This document shows, in pieces, positions 45,250 through 53,789 of a stretch of DNA of 64,000 nt. The translations under genes and the position numbers were made by a program. This DNA is from Alloscardovia macacae (lineage in GTDB: Bacteria > Actinomycetota > Actinomycetes > Actinomycetales > Bifidobacteriaceae): assembly GCF_002259705.1 (NCBI RefSeq), contig NZ_MWWT01000001.1, positions 372,001-436,000 of the forward strand, given 5' to 3'. The number at the start of each line of letters is the position of its first letter. The stretch's first letter is position 1. The notes below the pieces were generated by a model that searched no databases, was not told the origin of the DNA, and saw only the letters and a list, made by a program, of their open reading frames with translations.

Positions 45250-45879
45250 ATGAAGATAGCAGTAGTAGCAGCAAACGGTAAGGCCGGACAGCTCATCGTG
45301 AAGGAAGCAGTGGAGCGTGGTCTGGACGTTACGGCCATCGTACGCAGCGCGAACAAAACTGTAGCGCAGAACGTTCTCGTGAAGGACACTTTCGACCTGA
45401 CGGCAGACGACCTGCGCGGCTTTGATGTGGTCGTGGACGCTCTCGGCGCATGGGGGCCGAATGCATCGGATATTTATAAGGCTACCGAGCATCTGACTGC
45501 AGTGCTGAAGGGAACGGACACGCGTCTGATCGTCGTGGGTGGTGCGGGAAGCCTGTATGTGGATGACACGCACACGAAGACTGTTCTGGATATGGCAGTA
45601 GGCTTCCCAGAAGAAGCCATGGCCGTGGTGAAGGCGCATGCACACGCGCTCGCGGGGCTGCGCGAGGTGCGCGACGTGAAGTGGACGTATGTGAGCCCAG
45701 CAGCGGAGTTTGAAGCAGACGGTGCGCGTACGGGCGAGTACCAGATCGGCGGCGACCAGATGCTTCTGAATGCTGAGGGTAAGAGCGTCATCTCGTACGC
45801 CGACTATGCCATCGCTGTGGTGGATGAAGCTGAGTCTGGCGCACACGTGCAGCAGCGCATCAGCGTGGTGAGCAAGTAA
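45250..45879 (+). CDS. NAD(P)-binding oxidoreductase, YwnB-like
   Basis: 209-residue atypical short-chain dehydrogenase (NmrA/BVR-B type) with a nucleotide-binding start KIAVVAANGKAGQLIVKEA, DVVVDALGAWG and LIVVGGAGSLYVD. AAAGGAG precedes ATG 45250. An Rrf2 regulator follows after 17 bp, the same pairing as ywnB-ywnA of Bacillus subtilis. Probably responds to redox or electrophile stress (inference). Confidence 0.9.
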   Translation: MKIAVVAANGKAGQLIVKEAVERGLDVTAIVRSANKTVAQNVLVKDTFDLTADDLRGFDVVVDALGAWGPNASDIYKATEHLTAVLKGTDTRLIVVGGAGSLYVDDTHTKTVLDMAVGFPEEAMAVVKAHAHALAGLREVRDVKWTYVSPAAEFEADGARTGEYQIGGDQMLLNAEGKSVISYADYAIAVVDEAESGAHVQQRISVVSK

Positions 45880-45896
45880 GCGGTAGACTAGCGTAT

Positions 45897-46379
45897 ATGC
45901 AGATAAGTAGTCGGTTTACCATAGCTGTGCACGCGCTCGCGTACATCGATCTTTTTGAGTCGCAGATGCGCGTGACGAGTGCTGTGCTCGCGCAGAGTAT
46001 TCGCGTGAATCCTGTCATCATCCGCGGTGTCCTGTCTGACCTGAAGGCGGCGGGCATCGTGGATGCGCGCAAGGGCAGCGGTGGCACGTGGCTGGTTCGG
46101 CCGTTAAGCGCAGTGACGCTGTATGACGTGTTTGCGGCGGTGGATCCGGTGGGAGGGGCTTCGGGTTCGGAGCTCTTCCACTTCCACGAGAATCCGGCAC
46201 CGCAGTGCGTCGTGGGTGGAAATATCCACACTGCGCTGGATGATAAGCTCCAGGCTGCGCAGGACGCCATGGAAGAGCAGCTCCGGGCTGTGACGCTGGA
46301 TACGGTGGTGGCAGACCTCGTGGGGGCGGCGCGCTCGCGCGGGCAGGAGGTGCCTGAGGTGGGGAGTGCTGCTGCGTGA
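45897..46379 (+). CDS. Rrf2-family regulator, YwnA-like
   Basis: 160 residues: winged helix (SRFTIAVHALAYIDLF, VTSAVLAQSIRVNPVIIRGVLSDLKAAGIVDARKG, GSGGTWLVRP) and a helical dimer arm with one Cys (PQCVVGG). There is no three-Cys cluster, so no iron-sulfur centre is expected. TAGACT lies 7 nt before the ATG, so it has its own leaderless promoter as well as possible read-through from the operator-controlled gene. Confidence 0.9.
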   Translation: MQISSRFTIAVHALAYIDLFESQMRVTSAVLAQSIRVNPVIIRGVLSDLKAAGIVDARKGSGGTWLVRPLSAVTLYDVFAAVDPVGGASGSELFHFHENPAPQCVVGGNIHTALDDKLQAAQDAMEEQLRAVTLDTVVADLVGAARSRGQEVPEVGSAAA

Positions 46380-46423
46380 GGAAGGCGCTCGTCGGCACTC
46401 TGAGTTTTTCGTCCAATTTTAGT

Positions 46424-46539
46424 GTTTTGTAGTCAGTTCTGACCGCGTGGCTGAGCTTCGTGTGGGGACAAGAACCGCAGTATTTAGCCGTTTTTCATTT
46501 CGAACACGTTCGAGAAAACGGTCAAAACTGACTACAAAC
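46424..46539. repeat. Long palindromic element, TTTGTAGTC family, copy 3
   Basis: Arms about 46425-46445 and 46519-46539 (TTTGTAGTCAGTTCTGACCG, 1 mismatch) around 73 nt containing AACCGCAGTATTTAGCCG and TTCGAACACGTTCGAG, both shared with other copies. Lies between the Rrf2 gene and a surface-protein gene that has its own terminator. Confidence 0.82.
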
Positions 46540-46563
46540 TCGCCATCTTCACAGAACATACAT

Positions 46564-46595
46564 GAAGGGCTTCGGAATTCTCTCCGAAGCCCTTC
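46564..46595. terminator. Bidirectional terminator
   Basis: Perfect 13-bp stem GAAGGGCTTCGGA (46564-46576/46583-46595), 6-nt loop, between the Rrf2 and surface-protein genes. Confidence 0.9.
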
Positions 46596-46616
46596 ATTGC
46601 GCAGACATTATGTGGC

Positions 46617-48206
46617 TTATGCGCGCATACGCCGGTATGCTACCACGCCTATGCCCAGAGCGCTGAGAGCTGCGGCAGCAGCACCCAGAGCGAGAACATT
46701 CGAACCAGTCTTCGCTAGAGGCTGGGAGTTCTTTTCGGAGGTTTGCTCGGTCGGAGTAGTCGTGGTGGTGGTCGTGGTATCTGTGTTATACGAGGTGCCG
46801 GTATTTACGTTCGAGAGCGCGGTGACCGTGTCAGCGAGAGGATTTCCATCCTCATCCACGTAGTGGACGACCACAGAGCCTACCTTATGGGTGTAGTAAT
46901 GCGTCGTATTCGTAGGAATAACGAGGTCGTTATAGAGCGGATTTGCGAGGCTTCGCGTGCCATTCGTCTCCGGAGTAGATGTGGAGACATAGAGGCTCTT
47001 GCCCGCCTCAGTGGATGAGTAGGGGCGCACATTCAGGTTATTATATCCATTAAAGCCGAGTCGGATAGTGTAGCCATCCTTATCCCAGATGGTCACCTGA
47101 TGACCGAATCCCTCGACGGGCTGGGTAGCCAGTGCTTTTATCTGAGCTGCTTCGTCGGCAGTGATAAAGTCTTCGCCTGTGCTCGTGGTACTCGTGAGGA
47201 CATCCGTATTCGTATTTACGGAATTTGATGCCATGGCATTCGTGCGCAGGACTTCGATGAAGCCTGTGGTACTCGTATCCTCATAGTTTTGTGTGCCAGT
47301 ATATGTGGGATCTGCCACGTAGAGGGACTTGACCACAGTTCCATCAGACTGAATGGTACGCAGAATCTTGATAAAGAAGCGCTGGGTATCTGAAGCGGGG
47401 CGGTCGAGAGCTGTGCCTTCTTCTGTGTTTGCTAGTGTGGTTACCGAGCGCGTATACGTGTAATCGCTGAACTCACGCGGATTCGATGGAGTAGAGGTCT
47501 GCCCGGCGCCATCCATCATCTCATAGGTAGCCAGAGTTTTTCCATCTTCTGTGGCATAGGTGGTAGTGGACACCTGTGGCTTTGAGAGATTTGTGCTACC
47601 TACAGTATAAGGTCCGAGCTGGCCACCATACATCCAGGAAGCAGATATGCTGCCATACGTGGTATCGCTGGCGGTAGCAGTGCTATAGGTGAGAGTAATC
47701 GGTGTATTTGCGACGCCTGTAGTGATAGTAGGGAACGCGGTGACGAGTCCCGTTAAGGATGCACTCGACCCTGGTGTCAAAGTATGAGATTCCACCACGG
47801 AATTATCCGAAATGCGGACGAGCTCCGCGAGAACATTTTCATCCGAACGGTCCGTATTCATGGATAAACGCAGGAAGTACTGCTGAGCTATGGCTGATCC
47901 ATTCGACATGCCAGCAAAAGCGAAATATCCCAGTCCGAGATAGGACACGGTATACATGCCCTCTGCAGAAGTAGGAGACCAAGAATCCACATGCATAGGC
48001 TCGCTCAGCTTGGCGCCATTCGGGTCGCTCATATCCGGGGAGACGCTCTGCGTGGTGTCTACGAGAGTGCCGATACCTTCGCCTACATTCAGGCTAGAAG
48101 CATCGGCGGCGTGAGCGGGAAGAAGACTGACCACAGCGCATGCTGCAGCGAGTACTCCCACAGTAGCAGCGGTCAGAGTACGGCGTACTCGGCGAGAAAG
48201 AAACAT
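46617..48206 (-). CDS. Sortase-anchored surface protein, MucBP-type, paralogue A
   Basis: 529 residues. Signal peptide ending AHA/AD, a beta-rich domain starting NVGEGIGTLVDTTQ, one shortened MucBP-like segment (GSVVVHYVDEDGNPLADTV), a Thr run, LAKTG and a hydrophobic tail ending YRRMRA. Closely similar along its length to the 662-residue gene upstream (48375-50363), so the pair arose by duplication. This copy lacks the second half of the MucBP region. AAGGA precedes the ATG. Confidence 0.85.
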   Translation of the reverse strand: MFLSRRVRRTLTAATVGVLAAACAVVSLLPAHAADASSLNVGEGIGTLVDTTQSVSPDMSDPNGAKLSEPMHVDSWSPTSAEGMYTVSYLGLGYFAFAGMSNGSAIAQQYFLRLSMNTDRSDENVLAELVRISDNSVVESHTLTPGSSASLTGLVTAFPTITTGVANTPITLTYSTATASDTTYGSISASWMYGGQLGPYTVGSTNLSKPQVSTTTYATEDGKTLATYEMMDGAGQTSTPSNPREFSDYTYTRSVTTLANTEEGTALDRPASDTQRFFIKILRTIQSDGTVVKSLYVADPTYTGTQNYEDTSTTGFIEVLRTNAMASNSVNTNTDVLTSTTSTGEDFITADEAAQIKALATQPVEGFGHQVTIWDKDGYTIRLGFNGYNNLNVRPYSSTEAGKSLYVSTSTPETNGTRSLANPLYNDLVIPTNTTHYYTHKVGSVVVHYVDEDGNPLADTVTALSNVNTGTSYNTDTTTTTTTTPTEQTSEKNSQPLAKTGSNVLALGAAAAALSALGIGVVAYRRMRA

Positions 48207-48331
48207 ACGGTAATCCTTAAAAGATAAATGTATCTGGATGCAGAAAGTTCCCCTCTTCCTGGAACTTCACTCGCGCCACTGTAGAGATGAAATCTGAAAA
48301 AGAGCTAAAAATTGGCACAGAATATGCGAAA

Positions 48332-48360
48332 AGGCCTTCCCGCACGCGGCGAGAAGGCCT
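48332..48360 (-). terminator. Terminator of the 662-residue surface protein
   Basis: Stem AGGCCTTC/GAAGGCCT (48332-48339/48353-48360), followed by TTTTCGC on the minus strand. Confidence 0.85.
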
Positions 48361-48374
48361 GGATAAGCGTGAAA

Positions 48375-50363
48375 CTACGCTCTACGCATACGGCGCCACG
48401 CTACAGCAGCCATGCCGAGCGCACTCAGAGTGAGAGCAGCGGCAGACAGCGTCAGCACATCCGAACCCGTGCGAGCCAGAGTCGTGGCAGAAGCAGGCGC
48501 GAAAACGTGCGTCACGTTCCCCACGGCATCCGTATCTGTGCGCACGAAACGGTATCCTGCAAAGCTCGAAGCCGGCAGAGTGCCGTTCTCGCGAGCGCGC
48601 AGAACGGTGCCATCCGTGGTCACCCAGATGGTGGTCTTCGTAGTAGGAACCGTCGTCACCTTACGGTAGATGTACGTCACATGCGTGGTGCCTTCCACGA
48701 CTTTACCCGTCGCGTTATTATCCTTCACGCGAACGTACTCGTACTTCTCTCCGTTAAAGGAAATGGTAGATGGACGGTGGTCCTCATCCGTGTTATAGGT
48801 CAGGCCTGTGTTTACGTTATCCTCGTCCGTCTGGTCGGCAGCGATGGTATTCCCGTCTTCATCTACGTAGTGGACCACGACCGAGCCCTTCTTATGGGTG
48901 TAGTAGTGGATTACTTCACCGTGGAAAGTAACGTCATTCCACAGCTGGATATTCGTGCTACCATTCTGGCCGGTACCGCCATTACCATACAGGCCGATGA
49001 GCGAGAGGTAGAGGCTCTTTCCCGCAGTGAGGTTCCACACTGGGGCAGCAGTCTTATTATTCGCCCCATTAAAACCGAGACGCACTTCCTTACCATCCTG
49101 GCTCCACACCGTTACCTGAGCATTCGCAGAGCCATTCCCATCTGCAGTGGACTGCTTCGCCAGAGCTTCTACCTGTTCCGCTTCAGATTCGGTGATGAAC
49201 TCTTCGCCCGAAGCAGTCTTCTGGCCTGTGACGAGGTGAAGCTCAGTATTTACGGTATTCGGTGCCATCACATTCGTCTCGAGGACCTTAATGAAGCCGG
49301 TCGTGCTTGCGTCCGTGTAGTTCACTTCGCCCGTGTAGGTAGGATCCTGAACATAGACAGACTTTACAGTAGAACCATCTGCAGCGACGATACGGTAGAG
49401 GCGCTTCATCTTATAGAGTGGGGACTGCACATCCAGCTGCTCCGTATTCAGGTCCTTCGTACCATTTATTACCGTGCGCGTATAGGTGTAATCCGAAAAC
49501 TCACGCTTTTCGGATGGAGTAGCAGACTGGCGAGCGCCCGTCATGAGAGAGTAGGATGCGAGCGTGTCTCCGCCCTCCGTCTTATACAGAGTGTTAAAGA
49601 GGTATGGCTTTCCTACGATGGAGTTATTCACTTCGTAGAGAGTGCCAGCGACGTTATACTGCAGCTTCAGGTTACCGTACTGATCATCATTCGCACCAGA
49701 GGTATCGTAGAAGACGTTTATATCTCCTGTGGTGAGCGTCGTGCTGCCGAGAGTGAGCTGTGGGTATGCCGTCTTAAACTCAGTCAGAGAGGTGCGCTCT
49801 CCTGGCTGAACGTCATGAGACTCGACCACAGTATTATCTGAGGACCTTACGAACTCTACGCGTACCCAGTGGACGGAGGCGTCGCGTGGCATGGACAGGC
49901 GGACATAATACGAGTCGAAGATAGACGTCCCCTGGCTAAAGCCCGACTGCATGAACCAGTTCAGTGGAGCGTAGTTAAAGGTATACATATCTGTATCCGT
50001 AATAGGCTGCCAGGATGGCAGACGTGCTGGCAGCTCTTCGATGGCAGCTCCATTCGCATCCGACATAGCTGGCGTAGCTGTCTGGGACTCATCTATGAGG
50101 ACTCCAGCGCCCTCACCTATCTTCAGGTTCTTCGTCGCATCCTGAATCTTCTGGTGCAGTTCAGTGGTAGGAGTCACAGCAGCATGAGCTGCATTCTGAG
50201 GAGCGAGTGTAAGCGCTCCTGTAGTCACGAGTGTGAGTGCTGCCAGGCTGACGAGAGTAGCACGAGCAGCATGCTTTACTCGCGAGGTGCGCGAGGTGCG
50301 CGAGGTGCGCGAAAGGCGCAAAAGGCGCGAAAGGCGCGCAGAAAAAGCGGTAAGTAGAGCCAT
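48375..50363 (-). CDS. Sortase-anchored surface protein, MucBP-type, paralogue B
   Basis: 662 residues. A long basic start with an Arg-Thr-Ser repeat (encoded by GAGGTGCGC DNA repeats at 50281-50310), a signal helix ending NAAHAA, a beta-rich domain starting KIGEGAGVLIDESQ, a MucBP domain (GSVVVHYVDEDGNTIAA... YEYVRVKDNNATGKVVEGTT), then a second beta segment and LARTG, a helix and WRRMRRA. MucBP domains bind mucin glycans, so a host-binding role is likely. AAGGAAG precedes the ATG. Confidence 0.86.
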   Translation of the reverse strand: MALLTAFSARLSRLLRLSRTSRTSRTSRVKHAARATLVSLAALTLVTTGALTLAPQNAAHAAVTPTTELHQKIQDATKNLKIGEGAGVLIDESQTATPAMSDANGAAIEELPARLPSWQPITDTDMYTFNYAPLNWFMQSGFSQGTSIFDSYYVRLSMPRDASVHWVRVEFVRSSDNTVVESHDVQPGERTSLTEFKTAYPQLTLGSTTLTTGDINVFYDTSGANDDQYGNLKLQYNVAGTLYEVNNSIVGKPYLFNTLYKTEGGDTLASYSLMTGARQSATPSEKREFSDYTYTRTVINGTKDLNTEQLDVQSPLYKMKRLYRIVAADGSTVKSVYVQDPTYTGEVNYTDASTTGFIKVLETNVMAPNTVNTELHLVTGQKTASGEEFITESEAEQVEALAKQSTADGNGSANAQVTVWSQDGKEVRLGFNGANNKTAAPVWNLTAGKSLYLSLIGLYGNGGTGQNGSTNIQLWNDVTFHGEVIHYYTHKKGSVVVHYVDEDGNTIAADQTDEDNVNTGLTYNTDEDHRPSTISFNGEKYEYVRVKDNNATGKVVEGTTHVTYIYRKVTTVPTTKTTIWVTTDGTVLRARENGTLPASSFAGYRFVRTDTDAVGNVTHVFAPASATTLARTGSDVLTLSAAALTLSALGMAAVAWRRMRRA

Positions 50364-50782
50364 TCTTCCTTCTTATCTCTTATGGTCGAACTTATCGTGT
50401 CGGTATGTATGTTTTTCAGTTCCAGAAGAGTTCATTCTAGCATAGTGGATGGCATTTTCCTTGGGGGAGCGAGACGGTGTGGCGAGTATGAATTCAGAAT
50501 GAATGACTCATGAATCACGAATGAATATAAACTGAACAGAATCTGGAGGAAACTCGATATAGCCCCCTGCTGGTAAAATAAAAAACACGAAAAGAAGAGC
50601 TCATAAAACGTAGAATTAAGAACGCTACGGATGCGTTTCTTTGATGAAATCCCGAGCAGTAGTGAAGAATGTGCTGGCGGGAGAATTGACGGGTTACTAC
50701 GCGCTAGCCAGAACTCTGACGCACGCATAACGGATGCGAGGCAGAAGCAGAACGAGCGAGCGCCAGAAAGATATAGAAAATC
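50364..50782. other. 419-bp gap before the helicase gene
   Basis: Divergent promoter region. Contains GAATGAAT direct repeats (around 50494-50525), a small AACGCTACGGATGCGTT hairpin (about 50620) and an AATTGAC word (50683). The helicase start lacks a good ribosome site, so a long leader is likely. No coding frame seen. Confidence 0.6.
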
Positions 50783-52570
50783 ATGAAGTTTGAAGAACTG
50801 GGCCTGAGCCCACAGATTTTGCGTGCCGTACAGGATATGGGATTCGAGGAAGCCTCGCCTATCCAGGCAGCCGCCATCCCGGTCGTCATGAGCGGCCGCG
50901 ATATGATAGGCCAGGCGCAGACCGGAACCGGTAAGACCGCATCCTTCGGCATCCCAGTCCTCGAAAAGGTGGATCCGAAGGACTACAGCACACAGGTGCT
51001 CATCCTCGCTCCTACACGAGAGCTGGCCATCCAGTCCTCCGAAGAGCTGCACCGCCTTTCGAAGTACATGCACGGCGTAAAAATCGTGCCTATTTACGGC
51101 GGTGCAGATATGGCTCGTCAGATTCGCGCGCTGAAGGACGGCGTGCAGATCATCATCGGTACGCCAGGGCGCGTTATGGACCATCTGCGTCGCGGTACGC
51201 TCACCACAGAGCACATCCACACCATCGTGCTCGATGAAGCCGATGAGATGCTGAACATGGGCTTTAGGGAAGACATCGAAGCTATCCTCGACCAGATGCC
51301 GGAGGAAGGCCGCCAGATGGTGCTCTTCTCGGCCACCATGGCGAAGCCTATTATGGACATCACCACGAAGTACCAGAAGGATGCCGAGCTGGTGAAGGTG
51401 GCGCAGACTGAGCTGACCGTGCCGAACATCGACCAGTATTACTATGACGTGCGCCGTAAAGATAAGACGGACGTGCTCACACGACTGCTGGATTACTACT
51501 CGCCGAAGCTGTCCCTCGTCTTCTGTAATACGAAGTCCATGGTGGACGAGCTCGCCGAGACTCTGCAGTCGCGCGGATACGCGGCGGAGGGCCTGCATGG
51601 GGACATGAAGCAGTCTGCCCGCGACCGCGTGATGAAGCGGTTCCGCTCGGGGAAGGTCGAGGTGCTCATCGCGACGGACGTGGCGGCGCGCGGTATCGAC
51701 GTGGATGACGTCGAAGCTGTGTTCAATTATGACATTCCTCGCGAAGTGGAATACTACGTTCACCGCATCGGCCGTACCGGCCGTGCGGGTCGTGCAGGGC
51801 GTGCCTTCAGCTTCGTGCGCGGTAAGGAAGTCTATAAGCTGCGTGACATCCAGCGCTACTGCAAGACGAAGATAGTGGCGCAGCACATTCCTACTCTGGC
51901 GGACGTGCAGGCCATGAAGACCGAAAAGGTTATGGATGATGTCCTCAGCGTGGTGGAAGCTGGTGGCCTGCATGAGATGATAGACATCATCGAGACGCAG
52001 ATAAACACCTCAGACTACACGGCCATGGACATCGCTGCAGCCTTCCTGAAGAAGGCTCTCGAAGGTGCCAGCGACATGAGCGCACAGAACGCGGATGGCG
52101 TGGACACGCTGACTGCTTTTGATAAGCGGGGTGAGGATCCTGGATTCGATCTGGCTGGCGAGCGACCGAACCGTAAGAAGCGCCGCGAGCGGGAGTTCGG
52201 CGAGGGGCATGACGGCTCTCGGGGCGAGGGCGGACGCGGTCGCGACGGCGGGCGTGATGGGCGTGACGGTGGACGCGGCTCACGCAAGCATAACCTTCAT
52301 AAGGAAGACGTGGAAGTGGGCATGACCCGCTTTAAGATAAGCCTCGGAAAGAAGCATGGCATTCGCCCGAATGACGTGGTGCGCATCATCTCCAGTGAAG
52401 CACACATCCCTGGCCGCGCCATCGGAGCTATCGAGCTGAATGATAATACCAGCTACGTGGAGCTGCCGTCCGAGCTGTCCTCTCTCGTGCTGAAGTCCAT
52501 GAAGAAGGTAAAGTTTAAGGGAAAGAAGCTCGGTCTCGAGCTGGCCTTTACGAAAAAGAAGAAGAAGTAA
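50783..52570 (+). CDS. DEAD-box RNA helicase, DeaD/DbpA type
   Basis: 595 residues: Q-motif (FEELGLSPQILRAVQDMGFEEASPIQ), AQTGTGKT, PTRELA, VLDEADEMLN, SAT and HRIGRTGRAGR. After the two RecA domains come a spacer rich in Arg, Gly, Asp and Glu (about residues 455-510) and a C-terminal DbpA-type RNA-binding domain (RFKISLGKKHGIRPNDVVRII). It remodels RNA in ribosome assembly or cold adaptation. Confidence 0.95.
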   Translation: MKFEELGLSPQILRAVQDMGFEEASPIQAAAIPVVMSGRDMIGQAQTGTGKTASFGIPVLEKVDPKDYSTQVLILAPTRELAIQSSEELHRLSKYMHGVKIVPIYGGADMARQIRALKDGVQIIIGTPGRVMDHLRRGTLTTEHIHTIVLDEADEMLNMGFREDIEAILDQMPEEGRQMVLFSATMAKPIMDITTKYQKDAELVKVAQTELTVPNIDQYYYDVRRKDKTDVLTRLLDYYSPKLSLVFCNTKSMVDELAETLQSRGYAAEGLHGDMKQSARDRVMKRFRSGKVEVLIATDVAARGIDVDDVEAVFNYDIPREVEYYVHRIGRTGRAGRAGRAFSFVRGKEVYKLRDIQRYCKTKIVAQHIPTLADVQAMKTEKVMDDVLSVVEAGGLHEMIDIIETQINTSDYTAMDIAAAFLKKALEGASDMSAQNADGVDTLTAFDKRGEDPGFDLAGERPNRKKRREREFGEGHDGSRGEGGRGRDGGRDGRDGGRGSRKHNLHKEDVEVGMTRFKISLGKKHGIRPNDVVRIISSEAHIPGRAIGAIELNDNTSYVELPSELSSLVLKSMKKVKFKGKKLGLELAFTKKKKK

Positions 52571-52600
52571 GGGTAAGTCAGTCAGTACGTAAGCGCCGGG

Positions 52601-52672
52601 AACTTTACCCCGAATTGTGACCATATTTTGTCTCAGATAGGAGCCGAAATGGTCACAATTCGGGGTAAAGTT
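52601..52672. repeat. Variable-stem hairpin, 26-nt loop (copy E)
   Basis: Perfect 23-bp arms 52601-52623/52650-52672 (AACTTTACCCCGAATTGTGA onward, closed by CCA/TGG) around exactly 26 nt ending CCGAAA. First of three in a row in the 436-bp gap between the helicase and phoU. Confidence 0.88.
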
Positions 52673-52712
52673 TTATGACCATCGTAGGAGCTGCACGTTT
52701 TCATGACATCGG

Positions 52713-52790
52713 ACAAACTTACGCTCAAGATTTAGCCATTTTCTCCTTCTGATAGGGCGAAAAATGGCTAAATCTTTAGCGTAAGTTTGT
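52713..52790. repeat. Variable-stem hairpin, 26-nt loop (copy F)
   Basis: Arms 52713-52742/52761-52790 (30 nt, 1 mismatch; ACAAACTTACGCT... ...GCCATTTT). Counting from CCA/TGG, the loop is again 26 nt (52739-52764), beginning TTTTC and ending CGAAAAA. No T-run follows. Confidence 0.88.
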
Positions 52791-52842
52791 TATCTGCTGT
52801 CGAAGGAGCGTGAATCGGAGAGGAAGCGCGCACTCCTACTGC

Positions 52843-52931
52843 AAAAAATGCGACTTTTCTAGAAGTTCATCGATTTGCTGAGCCTGAGCAGCCCATTTTT
52901 TCGACAAACTTCTAGAAAAGTCGCATTTTTT
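52843..52931. repeat. Variable-stem hairpin (copy G)
   Basis: Perfect 25-bp arms 52843-52867/52907-52931 (AAAAAATGCGACTTTTCTAG onward) around 39 nt that contain GCCCATTTTTTCG, a version of the CCATTTTC loop motif. A-run before and T-run after, so it can also act as a terminator. The remaining 75 bp to phoU is a CAGCCC-rich stretch. Confidence 0.88.
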
Positions 52932-53006
52932 AAAAAATCTCAGCAGCCCGACCGACCAGCCCAGCCCGCCCCAGCTCAGCCCAGCCAGACCCAGCAGATC
53001 GCCAGC

Positions 53007-53693
53007 CTAGTCCCCGTCGCTATCCACGCCGATGAAGCGGGACGGATCCTTCGACGGGTCAAAGCCAGAGACCATGTATACGAGACGGCGGCCGATGGAC
53101 ACGCTGTGGTCTCCGATGCGCTCGTAGTACCGGCTCAGCAGTACGGAATCGATGGTCTGATCCGTGGTGGCCGTCCACTCGTCCGAACGCGCGATGGTAT
53201 ACACACTTTCGAAAAGCTTATCCATGGTGTCATCACTGAGGATGAGGCGCTGTGCAGCCTTTTCGTCATGCGACGTCATAAGGTCAGACAGGGTAGAGGT
53301 GGTCTTTTCCGCGAAGTCCTGCATCTGGAGGAAGATGTCCTTCACCTGAGGAGCCAGCGGCGAGTCCGGGTACGTGCTACGTGCGGTTTCAGCTATGTGG
53401 CGTGCGAGGTCGCCTATGCGTTCGAGCAGCGAGGCGATGCTCATGGTAGAGACGACGATGCGCAGATCCGTAGCTACAGGACTCTGCTTCGCCAGTAAGA
53501 TAACGCACTGGTTATTAATGGAATGCTCGAGAGCATCGATGTGCGCATCCCCGTCGATAACGTCCTGCGCGAGCTCGATGTTCCCCTCGAACAGTGCCCT
53601 GCCAGCATCCTCGACAGCGTCGTGCACAGCTGCTGCCATGGAGGTGAGATCCTCCGCGACCTGCTGTAATTCCTCGTTAAATATAGCGCGCAT
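53007..53693 (-). CDS. phoU: PhoU phosphate-signalling regulator
   Basis: 228 residues forming two three-helix repeats (DLTSMAAAVHDAVEDAGRAL, NNQCVILLAKQSPVATDLRIVVSTM, RIGDLARHIAET; second repeat ERIGDHSVSIGRRLVYM). It links Pst phosphate uptake to a sensor kinase. AGGAG precedes the ATG. Divergent from the kinase-like gene at 53790, the usual partner. Confidence 0.95.
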   Translation of the reverse strand: MRAIFNEELQQVAEDLTSMAAAVHDAVEDAGRALFEGNIELAQDVIDGDAHIDALEHSINNQCVILLAKQSPVATDLRIVVSTMSIASLLERIGDLARHIAETARSTYPDSPLAPQVKDIFLQMQDFAEKTTSTLSDLMTSHDEKAAQRLILSDDTMDKLFESVYTIARSDEWTATTDQTIDSVLLSRYYERIGDHSVSIGRRLVYMVSGFDPSKDPSRFIGVDSDGD

Positions 53694-53789
53694 GAGTGCT
53701 CCTGTTCGGTTTAGCGTTCCTCGTACCGTGTGCTTCCATTTTACGGGTAGCCCGTGTCATTCGGATAGCGCGTGTGGGAAAATGAGAGT

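Noticed and set aside
2364-46540. Integron attC sites
   Set aside because: No paired R/L boxes (GTTRRRY/RYYYAAC), no integrase and no captured cassettes between the elements.
52601-52931. Simple bidirectional terminators as the full explanation of the hairpins
   Set aside because: Several members lack a 3' T-run, one has it on the wrong side, and three in a row are not needed to end two genes.
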